A stretch of DNA of 27,922 bases from Hydnum rufescens UP504 (Eukaryota > Basidiomycota > Agaricomycetes > Cantharellales > Hydnaceae), in assembly GCA_014904985.1 (NCBI GenBank), contig MU129330.1, forward strand, positions 1 through 27,922. Direction: 5' to 3'. A model generated the notes under the pieces. The model worked only from the letters and a program-made list of their open reading frames with translations, made no database searches and was not told the DNA's origin. The translations under genes were made by a program, and so were the position numbers. Shown piece after piece: positions 19,373-27,922 of the stretch (its first letter is position 1; each line of letters opens with the position of its first letter).

Positions 19373-20116
19373 GTAAGCTTTATTTTGTTTCATGCAATGT
19401 GTACACCATCGCGCAAAAAGAGCAGCCCAAGCTGCTCTTATTGCATGACTTTTTGTCACTTTTTACTCATGTAATTATTATTCTAGGTCATCACATTGTG
19501 CTCGATCAACAGACCCACATGAATCCCCCACCAGCACCTGCCAGAACCAATGACAATGATACTGGAGAACAGGAGGCACCACACACCTGCTGCGGCGGGT
19601 GTGTGGTGATTAAGATAAGCCTATTTCTTAATATGTATGCCATTGCACAAAAAGAGCAGCCCAAGCTGCTCTTTTTGTGCAACTTTTTCATGTTTTACTA
19701 ATGTATTTATTATTCTAGGTCATTGTGTCACACTTGATCAACAGACCCACACAAACCCTGCACCAGCACCCGCCAGAACCGATGATGACAATACTGGAGA
19801 ACAGGAGGCACCACACACCAGCGGGTGTGTGGTGATTAAGATAAGCCTATTTCTTAATATGTGGGCCATCACACAAAAAGAGCAGCCCAAGCTGCTCTTT
19901 TTGCATGACTTTTTCATGTCTCACTAATGTATTTATTACTCCAGGTCATTCTGCTGCACTTGATTGACAGACCCACATGAACCCCGCACCAGCATGCGCC
20001 AGAACTGACAACAATGATACTGGAGAACAGGAGGCACCACACACCCACTGTGGCGGGTGTGTGGTGATTAAGATAAGGTTATTTCTTAATATGTACACCA
20101 TCACACAAAAAGAGCA

Positions 20117-20125
20117 GCCCAAACT
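20117..20125 (+). repeat. 9-bp target-site duplication, left copy
   Basis: GCCCAAACT, identical to 21496-21504, immediately outside the inverted ends. It derives from the loop and descending arm of an array-3 hairpin. Confidence 0.9.
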
Positions 20126-21495
20126 CAGACTCCTTCCCAGTCGCGTGGTGGCTTTCTTCGCGCTTGGTCTCCACATATGGGAGTTAAGTCCTAAATCTGC
20201 AAATTTGGATCCGTGTTACATAATATATTATGAAATAATAACGGAAATTAAGTAAAACCCGATCATCTATGCTGAATAACAATGTGAGAAAGCCACCACA
20301 ATGACTGGCACATTTGTTGTTTGGTCCGAGGCTTTGTTTACTTCGGATACAAACTTTATCCCCATATCCCTTTTCCATATATGCATATGTCCCCCTTAAC
20401 ATCAAATGCTTGACAGTGTTCCCTCCATCAAGGATGTCCAATTTCACTCAGCTAGGGAGTACAATGTTCTTGCATGTCTTTGGCAAGCGGAAAACTGCTG
20501 AATCCAATTATCTGGTGTTCCCTATCTTGTATGCATGGCTGTAATGGGTTCAGGGGAAACTTTGACTTTCTGGCTACCAATGCTTTACCAGAAAGGCACT
20601 ACATTCATAATAGTGCCTCTCAAAAACCTGGGAAAGCAAATGGCCGATGTTGCAGCAAGCCTAAAGCTCACATCTGCTTCGGTGACTTGCAATACCCTGA
20701 CAAAGCTGCTACTGAAGGTATGTAAACTTGTAGGCATAGGGTTGGTGTAGACTGCATTGAAGACACGAAATAAATAAAATTAGGCAATTGAGAATCATGA
20801 GTACCGTATTATCACAATCAGCCCAGAATTGATTGTTGATCCGCACTTCTGGGGTTTGTGGAAACAGAAGTCCTGGTGCAAGGGCATGGACCAGATAATT
20901 GTTGATGAATTCCACTGCATTGATGGCTGGGGGGGCTGCTGAGGTGAAGGATTTCGCCCCGAGTATACCAAATTAAGACGGCTTGTCATTATCCTCAGGA
21001 ATCGTCTAAAAAAATCCTGTGGCTATTGGTCTTGGCATCGGCAGATGAAAATACGATCTCTCGCATTCTCTATAATGCATTGAGTTTGTTGTTAATTTGG
21101 AGGGATGCAACTACATTTGTATGCAGAGGGACATGACTGCCTAATAGGGTGGACCAGAACTGGGATAGGTTGTCAAAGTTTTCATCCATGCATTGCAGAA
21201 CAGTATCAAGAGCATGCAATGGTGGGGGGGATGTATGCATATATGGAAAAGGGATACAGGGATAAAGTTTGTATCCGAAGTAAACAAAGCCTCGGACCAA
21301 ACAACAAATGTGCCAGTCGTCGTGGTGGCTTTCTCACATTGTTATTTGGCATAGATGATCAGGTTTTACTTAATTTCCGTTATTATTTCATAATATATTA
21401 TGTAACATGGATCCAAATTTGCGAATTTAGGACTTAACTCCCATATGTGGAGACCAAGCGCGAAGAAAGCCACCACATGACTGGGAAGGAGTCTG
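20126..21495 (+). mobile_element. 1370-bp Mutator-like (MULE-type) element with captured RecQ-like sequence
   Basis: It begins CAGACTCCTTCCCAGTC and ends with the reverse complement of the same. Terminal inverted repeats of about 270 bp (20126-20395 and 21226-21495) are over 90% identical by eye. A 9-bp target duplication GCCCAAACT lies at 20117-20125 and 21496-21504. Removing the element restores an array-3 hairpin, which confirms the insertion. Long inverted ends with a 9-bp duplication are typical of the Mutator superfamily. No transposase is present, so it is non-autonomous. Many differences between the ends are CG to TG or CA, suggesting deamination of methylated CpG. Confidence 0.85.
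20460..21095 (+). pseudogene. RecQ-like helicase fragment, broken
   Basis: Several frames on the plus strand carry helicase motifs in the right order: HVFGKR (about 20475), GSGETLTFWLPMLYQKGTTF (motif I; the Walker A Lys is replaced by Glu), VPLKNLGKQMAD (motif Ia region), TSASVT, IIVDEFHCIDGWGG (about 20893; motif II, DEAH-like but DEFH), then FRPEYTKLRRL, and VLASADEN (SAT-like motif III, about 21030). RecQ-type enzymes unwind DNA 3' to 5' with ATP. Frameshifts, stops and the lost Lys make this non-functional. It lies entirely inside the Mutator-like element, so it was captured or is a remnant of the element's own gene. Confidence 0.75.
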
Positions 21496-21504
21496 GCCCA
21501 AACT
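21496..21504 (+). repeat. 9-bp target-site duplication, right copy
   Basis: GCCCAAACT, identical to 20117-20125; the sequence then continues as the remaining hairpin arm GCTCTTTTTGC. Confidence 0.9.
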
Positions 21505-22050
21505 GCTCTTTTTGCACAACTTTTTCATGTTTTACTAATGTATTTATTATTCTAGGTCATTGTGTTGCAGTTGATCGATAGACCTGCATGAACCCCGCAC
21601 CAGCACCTGCCAGAACTGACGATCATGATACTGGGGTGAAATACAGGTGCACACACAGCCACACAAGACCCCAATGCTGGACTATCTGCCACCAATTCAA
21701 CGAGGCTTCAAATATGGTGCCACACACCTGCTGAAGCAGGTGTGGCAATATTAGGTGAGTATTTTCTTTATGGGTGTACCACAGTACCAAAAGAGCAGCA
21801 CCAGCTGCTCTTTTGGCATTGCTTATATTATTATTTTTTTACTCTATTCTAGGTTCTTTCTCCCTCCCCGAAACCCTGGCCCAATCAAAGCAGAGACAAG
21901 GCCTATGGCAAAATACGGAGCATGCAGCCACATGATAACATCCTGGTGCCCCTCCCTCCATGAAAACTTGCCCGATGAGAACACGGCCAAGGCCCCCACA
22001 TGAAATCTGACTTATATTGTATATAACTATAATAAATAAATAAACAAATA

Positions 22051-22660
22051 TTAAATAATCTTCTGGCCCTTACTGTACTGTATGGGCCATATACAGATGG
22101 ATGAGGATATTGTCCTGCAGGTTTCCCGTGGGTTCCCCTTGGGTTTTTCAACCCTGTCATGTATCCTGCAGCTTCTACCCCTGTGAGTCATGGGGGCAGG
22201 TTTTTGAACCCACAGGGGAGGAGGCCAAAAAATCCCCCAGTGTTGGAGGGATAAATCCCTACCACATAGAATTCGTATCACTGCCCAACTACCTCCTCAA
22301 ATGAATCCAATATGTTCAATTCCGCCTCCTCCATTTCCCATCATTCCTTTTATTATTAAATAGCATGGATTCCCCTCTTTCAAAACCATGGCCTACTTGC
22401 TTCGCCTCCACCTTGTATATGAGACAATTGTTTGTCCACCTCCAGGTCTTCAACAGACCACCTGATTTTGTATTTACCTCGAGTCCAGCCAATTGTGGCT
22501 TTGGCAATTCAACTTGCCCTCTTCATTGATGCTCAATCCAGTCTTCTGTGCCATTGCCTCAAGGGCGATATATGAGTCCCAATTATATAATCAAGATTGC
22601 CTAATCCTCTGGATCCAACTCACGGATTAGTCACATGCTAAATAGGGGCTATTCCCATAC
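22051..22660. other. Flank of array 3, no gene
   Basis: Contains G-rich, partly palindromic motifs (GGTTTTTGAACCCACAGGGG near 22198) related in style to those outside array 2. No coding frame or RNA gene is supported. Confidence 0.35.
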
Positions 22661-22935
22661 TCTCAAGGAGTATTTCGTGAATATATCCCTCATTTTTGAT
22701 CGGATCGACTCGGGAAGATAGCGCTCAGAAAGCTACGATCAATGCCTATCCAACGGTACCACACACGCGTTCATCGGATACGAACTGCATCCTCCAGGTC
22801 GATTTTACCTCATGCTCCACACTATCCTTCAGTATTTTGCGAATATCTCCACCAGTTTTGATCCAATTCGTTAGTAATGACCACCCCTGGAAAGATGCTG
22901 AAAATCCGCATCGAATGGTACCAAGGGAAAAACGA
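22660..22935 (+). repeat. Two diverged about-168-bp modules
   Basis: TATTTCGTGAATATATCC (about 22671) and TATTTTGCGAATATCTCC (about 22834) each start a module continuing with TTTTGATC, a GGAAGAT or GGAAAGAT block and GGTACC. A third, weaker copy may begin near 23150 (GAATATCTCCTTCAGTTTT). Non-coding. Confidence 0.45.
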
Positions 22936-23679
22936 GCGGATTAGAACTCGGCTTTCTGTGATTTAGTCTCCCCATGTCTCATTTCACTTTTACCTCCGCT
23001 TTTCTGATTATTAAAGGCAATTATGGTTCCGGCACTCTATGTCCGATGGAGGGTACGTCTAGGGCAACCAGTTGCACCTTTCCCCAAGGGATTCTGTTCA
23101 GTAGGAGAGGAGGAATACCTTGGTTAAGCCATATTCCCCTGTTCTGACTTGTTAATTGAATATCTCCTTCAGTTTTAAGCTTTTGACTTGATTTCTTTTT
23201 CATCATTTTCGCCTTAATCCCACCTTTCTGCCGGTTACCATAGCATTTTTCTGTGATGTATATTAAGTGCAGGAGATGTGAATTTCCATTGTCTTTCCCC
23301 TCATCCCCAGTTTTGAAGGCTTAACAAACTGCCACTGGTCCAAGGGTAAACTCCACAACACAATCACTACTTGTCATGCTTTTGATAGGTTCTCAAGAGG
23401 AGGACTTAGTGTGTGATTTGATCCCTTTATTCACTGTTTAGATAGTCTCTACCAGAGCAGTACATTTCTCCCATCCAAAGACCACTCCTCAAGGACCTGA
23501 ACACCCAGATTGATCCTGTGATCCCTTCTTTTCATTCTCAATTCCATATTGTGGACTGTAGCTGGAGTTGACTTCAAATTCCCACTTACACCGGGGGGCC
23601 CTGTGCAATACCCTAGATCCACTAACCACTGGTGCAGAGGGGCAGTGTGGAGGAAATCAGGGAATGTTGGGGGAGCAAT
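22936..23679. other. Repeat-derived DNA, no gene
   Basis: No coding frame, RNA gene or clear repeat unit beyond the possible third module near 23150. Confidence 0.3.
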
Positions 23680-24570
23680 TCAGTTCCCTTGGTTTTGCTC
23701 AGCCCATCTCTTGCAGGTCTCATAGTTTTCATGGAATAGTGGCAGTGGGGGTTCATAGCATTTCCAATCCGTAAGCTCTTTAAGGGAGATGGTCTCCTTC
23801 CCTAATGCCTCCTGCATCTCTTGGAGGACTGCCATGGTATTAGGCTCCTTCATGCTCATCAGCCAACAGATCATCTGTGCCACATAGACCTTGACCTGTT
23901 CTCCCCTGGGCCACCTGTAATTGGCTCCATAGAAGTGATGGTAAGGGCCTGGCACTGGTGCTTCAGTGGCATGCCCTGGGTGTACCACCCAAACATCCAC
24001 CAGTCTCAGTACCTCCTGTGTCATGATAGCTTGGCCCAATTCCCTATGGAATTGCACCCATGTCTTCTCCCACATGAACCCTTCACTGAACCAGTGCGAA
24101 GGGAAGTGCTCCTCAGTGTGGGCCCAGGCTCATGCCCAGAGAGGTGATTCTTCTGCTGAGCCTTGAGGGAAGAGCTCCATGGGTGGCTGGGAGTTAGCCT
24201 CATGGACTGTCCACACTGGCACTCCCAGCTCAGCTAGACTTTCACTGATGAGTCTCGAGCATGCATCACTGACCCTGACCATTAGCCCCATTTGGCATAC
24301 CATAGAGCAGAAGGTCAGGGGGTGAAACCATCCCTGGTACAGCCTGAAATACAGGAGGAATCAGATTCCCAAGGTTAGGAATCCAAGGCCATCCATGAGC
24401 CACCAGCGCAGCTCCTGTGCAATTTGTGTGATCCTCCAAGGAGGGGCAGGCTGGATGGCCTGTCCCAGTAGAGTGAACCATGACTGTCCAAAGTGCCAAT
24501 CAGGGTCCCGTGAAGAAGGTAAGGTAAGGGCATTTTCCCTGACTGAGCTCTCAAGCTTTATCATGTTTGT
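23680..24570 (-). pseudogene. Broken transposon-style gene, function unknown
   Basis: Adjacent minus-strand frames read as one interrupted protein: MIKLESSVRENALTLPSS and WHFGQSWFTLLGQAI (24564-24361), a frame change to NLIPPVFQAVPGMVSPPDL (to 24266), then HWFSEGFMWEKTWVQFHREL leading into DVWVVHPGHATEAPVPGPYH and a C-terminal helical part (MQEALGKETISLKELTDWK) ending at 23680. At least one frameshift separates the pieces. Trp-rich composition and lack of recognisable motifs resemble other transposon-linked Agaricomycete proteins. I cannot assign a family; missed introns could explain some of the breaks. Confidence 0.45.
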
Positions 24571-24668
24571 TAGTACAATTGAACCTGATGTGCACCAACC
24601 CAGTCAGCCACAAATGTACATCTAGTTAGATACAATGAGCCTTGCATTTAAATAGTATAACTAGATGT

Positions 24669-24745
24669 TTTCAGGTGGGGGCCCCTGGGGCCTCTGGGGT
24701 GGATTTCAGATCCTCAGACAAGGGGCCCCAGGGGCCCCTTGTTCT
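24669..24745. repeat. GGGGCCCC-rich palindromic cluster, left
   Basis: GGGGGCCCCTGGGGCC and AGGGGCCCCAGGGGCCCCTT flank about 30 bp. Similar GGGGCCCC clusters lie at 25937-26100, so the two may bracket the gene at 24913-25690 as the ends of one element. No exact inverted-repeat boundaries or target duplication were found. Confidence 0.45.
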
Positions 24746-24912
24746 GAACTTGGTGCATTGTGCTTAAGTTCTCTGAAGGGTGGACCTCACTGTGCTTGGT
24801 GTAGCAACTGTAATTATGCACTGTATTATGTTACTATACAAGCATAAAAATTACTATATGATTCTTATGTTGAATAGAGCATAAAATTGTAAGTGGGGGT
24901 ACATGTTGGAAA

Positions 24913-25690
24913 TCACTGGAAGTTTGATAGATCAAGGGTACCATCAGGATTGAACACAAGACGTGAAAAATCAAACCCATCCAAAGTGACAGGAGGTAGC
25001 ACAGTGTTGAAGGATTCCACATACCAGTTCTGTGGGACAACACCTGGATGAGTGGAGCCTAAAGTTGAGGCTCCAAGGTTCAGATCCATTGCTCCAAAAT
25101 TTGAATTCATGGGTCCAATGGCCAAACTGGGATTGCCATTTGTCACAGTGCCAGGCTCCCAGTTTAGATTGTCCAAGGTCCCGAAGTACAAATGAACAGT
25201 ATCACCAACATTTGGCTCAGTCAGCCCAGAAGAAGGATTTGTCACCAGTTTTGCTGCAGTTTCTGTGCCATGGACCAAGTCCGGGCCAAGATCCTCTGAG
25301 TCAGAATTCTCAATGAAGGCCTTTGATAGGTTACAAGAGGCCTTCAAATTCTTGCCCTTTGAGGAAGCACCTGAACCTGAGGGGCCATGAGGTTTGCATG
25401 CAGGCAGTTTGGATCGAGCCCATGTTGACAACAGCTCCTTGGAGGGTGGTTTTTGGCCCCCCTCAGGTCCAGCACCTGAATTTGCATCTTGGACATGGTA
25501 CACAATGACTTGGGTATGGTCAATGATCAATGGGATGTCATCATCAGACCACTTCTCTAACTTGATTGGGCAACCTTTCCCCTTGTGGAATTCGGAGACT
25601 AGGAGGTGCCACTGTCCCCCCTCCTGGCTCTTGTTGGTGTGGGTCAGATGTGGGGCTGGACATTCATCTTCACAAGGCCAACCTACAATG
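24913..25690 (-). CDS. 3' exon(s) of a transposon-associated gene, function unknown
   Basis: On the minus strand the acceptor TGCATTGTAG (about 25687) opens GWPCEDECPAPHLTHTNKSQ, which continues without a stop through GQWHLLVSEFHKGKGCPIKL, IIDHTQVIVYHVQD, a Ser/Gly/Lys-rich linker and ENSDSEDLGPD to a C-terminus of repeated Leu/Asn/Gly motifs (AIGPMNSNFGAMDLNLGAST) ending DGTLDLSNFQ and a stop at 24913. That is about 255 residues. Upstream exon(s) between 25690 and 25930 are likely but not resolved. No known domain is seen. The frame is intact, so it may be expressed. GGGGCCCC clusters lie on both sides. Confidence 0.5.
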
Positions 25691-25936
25691 CATATACAGT
25701 TTCATTGAAGCAGGCCAAGGATTCACACCCAAGGGACCAAAGCAGGAAACCATGTATGTCCATTCTCAATGAAGAGATTTTGCAAGTATTTGGATGTGGC
25801 AGAGTATGCAGAATTGTGGCTCCTGAGTTCATCTTCTTGCCATTTCTTCTCAGTCAGCCTGGACAGCCATCTTCAGTACCTAAGATAGGCCCAAAAATGA
25901 GTCACAGGATGGGCCTAGTTAGGGTTACAAAACCAG

Positions 25937-26100
25937 GGGCCCCAATGGGGCCCCAAAACAATATCAAAAAACACGCAGTAGACTGATTTGGGCCCCAAAT
26001 TTGGGTATTTTAGGCCTCTGGGGCCCCAATATTCTTAGGCCTATTGGCCCATTGGGGCCCCATCAAAGTTAGGTGCCCTTTGGCCTCTGGGGCCCCACTT
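25937..26100. repeat. GGGGCCCC-rich palindromic cluster, right
   Basis: GGGGCCCCAATGGGGCCCC, GGGCCCCAAATTTGGG, CTCTGGGGCCCCAATATT and ATTGGGGCCCCAT occur within 160 bp, much like 24669-24745. Possibly a subterminal region of an element. Confidence 0.45.
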
Positions 26101-26195
26101 AGTGAGGAACTTGGTCAAATTTTTCACTAGCCAACTTCAATCCGAAGTAAAGACTCTTTATATCTACCCAAAGTACGGAATGTAGAACCACAAAA

Positions 26196-27922
26196 TTATG
26201 CAGCATGAAACCAGGAGTCCACATGATCAAGGGCATTCAGAACCACAGCATCAACCTCTGACAGTGCCTCCTCCAGTTCCCCTCCATCATCATCATCAGA
26301 ACTTGCATTATCTGACATACCATCTATTATCACCGACTCCACAAGGTCTTCAGTCTTGGTGCGAGATCTAGCCTTTTGTAACAATGGCAGCTGTGGCATC
26401 ACATCCCATTCTGGGCCACCGTCAGCTCCTGGCAATGCAACAGTATCAGCCTTCCACTGCAAACCTATATCATCAAGGTAGTGGAGTTTGATCAATAAGA
26501 AGTACTTGACGTCTAGGTCTGAATCAATTTTCAGTACCACATCGCCCTAAACAAAGACCGAAACACACCCGCTGAGACATCAAAGGCCTTCTTTGTGGCC
26601 TTAAATTCAGCATTGAACCAAGCACGCAAATTTGAATATTCTGCCTGACATCAGAGCAGGTCTTGCTTGCAGTTGATTATTTCTTGTGCCACGCGGATAT
26701 TAGTGTGCACCGACTCATCTGCCAGCCAATCAGGAACATTCCCATTGGGGAAATCAGCAATATTGGCATCCTGCCAGACTGGCTGATCAACATCCATCTT
26801 CAGGAGACCATCAGGCTTGATCTCCTGGGGGGACGTAAGCGTCATTTGGAATGCCATTCTTCCCTCTCATGGAAAGAAGTTGCCGAATCTTCTCATTATA
26901 GTGTTTCAGATTTGACTGGATCGCAGGTGTACACTTTTGACCGCTGCATTGATGTGAGCATGGGTGTTGTGATCTTAAGTATATGTGGCGGTCAGGAGAG
27001 AAGGAACACATCATGACAAAGAGTAAATACCTAATTTTCGATTTGCGTGGGCATGATCCAGAGAACTAAGTTCAAACTTTCTGTGCATGAAGCTTCGCAA
27101 CAAGTTGAGTATGCAGCACATGGAGGTTTAGTTGCGCATTGATCCAAGGGCTTCGTCTCATCTCCTCAAGTGATGTAAAGGATGTCGCATCCATGGCCTG
27201 CAGCACAGCCACCTTTCATGCAACATTATTTCGTGCTTTGTGCAAAGCTTCTTTAGTCTCATCAATATTTGTCTTCAGCTCTGAAGACGCTGTAACCTCT
27301 AACCCCTCCTTTGCCAGAGCAAGGAGTTTGACATTGAGGTCGTCTAATCTGGCAGCCAACAGGTCGGCAGTTTCTGATAAAATTAGAATCTGCTCGACAG
27401 CACGGGCTCCCATCAGCTTCAATTGACCTAATCAATAGCGTAGATGATGAGCCTGTTGAGTTCCCCCTTGAGCAATGATGAATATTTATGAGTCATAGGT
27501 TTGCTCTGATAATCACATTGTTCCTTGAACTGGGCAAGGAAATACTGGATCAAACAGTCACCCAGTATTTGCTCTGCCTCAAACAGATGCTCGTTTGCCC
27601 TCGCAACTCGTTCTTGAATCCATTTTGCTGCACCTTGTTGTTTCATTTCATCGAGGTATTCGACTTGGAGGTCTATCACGAACAACCTACAATGATGCTA
27701 CAAGCCAGCTATTACCATGCTAGTACATGCAAGTCCACTTCAAGATACTCACCCCAGAAACTCGAAGGCAGGGGATAAGCCTCATGAGCTCACTCCAGAA
27801 ACATTCACAACCTTCCCCATCAGAAAGACCCCAAAGCTCCGCCTTCCTAGGGTGGTACCACAATTGACACACCCACTGGTGGCCATATGCATGAAATATC
27901 GAGACACTGAAGAGATCCGGTC
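26196..27922 (-). pseudogene. KDZ-type transposase, C-terminal part, frameshifted
   Basis: Pieces in order on the minus strand: VEYLDEMKQQGAAKWIQERV and IQYFLAQFKEQCDYQSKPMT (27685-27428), the coiled-coil-like LMGARAVEQILILSETADLL (27422-27216), LNLHVLHTQLVAKLHAQKFE (about 27110), HINAAVKS, LKHYNEKIRQLLSMR (26930-26870), MDVDQPVWQDANIADFP and VPDWLADESVHTNIRV (about 26790-26690), EYSNLRAWFNAEFKATKKAF (about 26630-26590), and an acidic tail ending DHVDSWFHAA (26196). I recognise this order (Lys/Arg-rich helix, YN motif, LDVDxxxW, WLADExVRxxI) as the C-terminal half of Agaricomycete KDZ transposases with CxC2-like cysteine clusters. The frame changes near 27425, 26920, 26850 and 26545; some may be introns, but several have no splice sites. 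The catalytic N-terminal part lies beyond the right edge. KDZ enzymes move their own DNA element by cut-and-paste. Confidence 0.6.

Larger units (their letters stand above)
19373..22050 (+). repeat. Array 3: five intron-bearing two-hairpin units, split by a transposon
   Basis: Intron 1 is 19373-19486 (GTAAGC...CTAG). Units 2-4 have ATAAGC or ATAAGG where the donor should be (about 19614, 19840 and 20072), but keep acceptors ending at 19718, 19944 and 21555. Intron 5 is 21755-21852 (GTGAGT...CTAG, 98 nt). Hairpin 1: 19577-19608, 19809-19834, 20035-20066 and 21719-21746. Hairpin 2: 19413-19444, 19645-19680 (perfect 16-bp stem), 19874-19903, one split by the insertion at 20126-21495, and 21787-21816. 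Exon-like blocks of units 1-4 share CAACAGACCCACA, CAGCACCYGCCAGAAC and ACTGGAGAACAGGAGGCACC. The fifth exon switches to an array-2-like sequence. The last block (from 21853) ends in AATAAATAAATAAA (about 22030-22045). No shared protein frame. Confidence 0.75.

Noticed and set aside
19124..19459. Minus-strand open frame of 111 codons
   Set aside because: It is the shadow of the UGDH fragment and of repeat unit 1 on the plus strand, whose motifs are recognisable.
19348..19927. Plus-strand frames repeating AQKEQPKLL and PHTCCGGCVV-like peptides
   Set aside because: They are translations of the two hairpins and the intron; the frame changes between units, so repeat DNA explains the peptide similarity.

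Overview
The window reads as nuclear DNA of a basidiomycete fungus, most likely an Agaricomycete. The evidence is short introns (49-68 nt) with CTNAC-like branch sites, a tyrosine-kinase-like (TKL) kinase of the kind expanded in that class, a KDZ-type (Kyakuja-Dileera-Zisupton) transposase remnant, and a RecQ-like helicase remnant inside a transposon. I cannot name the genus.

Layout. 1-1583 (minus): part of a multi-exon gene for a low-complexity protein that runs off the left edge. 1987-4031: a 2-kb element with inverted ends that carries six repeated intron-bearing units (array 1). 4958-8350 (minus): a nine- or ten-exon protein kinase gene, the only intact-looking gene; its N-terminus has a textbook Zn2Cys6 cysteine pattern and its promoter has two ACGCGT boxes. 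8.8-16.2 kb: AT-rich, almost CpG-free DNA dominated by a 5.25-kb palindrome (10398-15647) with a 1-nt centre, dense GTCTA motifs, and three copies of a 548-bp element. 16.3-17.3 kb (minus): an unrecognised partial gene. 17.6-22.05 kb: arrays 2 (minus) and 3 (plus) of the same intron-bearing units, diverging from a UDP-glucose dehydrogenase gene fragment. Array 3 is split by a 1370-bp Mutator-like insertion with a 9-bp target duplication and a RecQ-helicase fragment inside. 22.1-25.9 kb: diverged repeats and two unrecognised, transposon-style protein regions (minus). 26.2-27.9 kb (minus): the C-terminal part of a decayed KDZ-type transposase.

The standout is the repeat family in arrays 1-3. 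Each unit pairs an exon-like block ending in a CACACCYGC/GCGGGTGTG hairpin with a 98-114 nt spliceosomal-looking intron (GTRAGT, CTAAC/CTAAT, TAG). The intron contains a second, near-perfect hairpin (AAAAGAGCAGC/GCTGCTCTTTT). Sixteen units can be counted, all three arrays end in overlapping AATAAA signals, and no common reading frame runs through them. This looks like a multi-intron, probably non-coding transcription unit, or an introner-like family, spread within transposons. All of this is by-eye reading with no database search.
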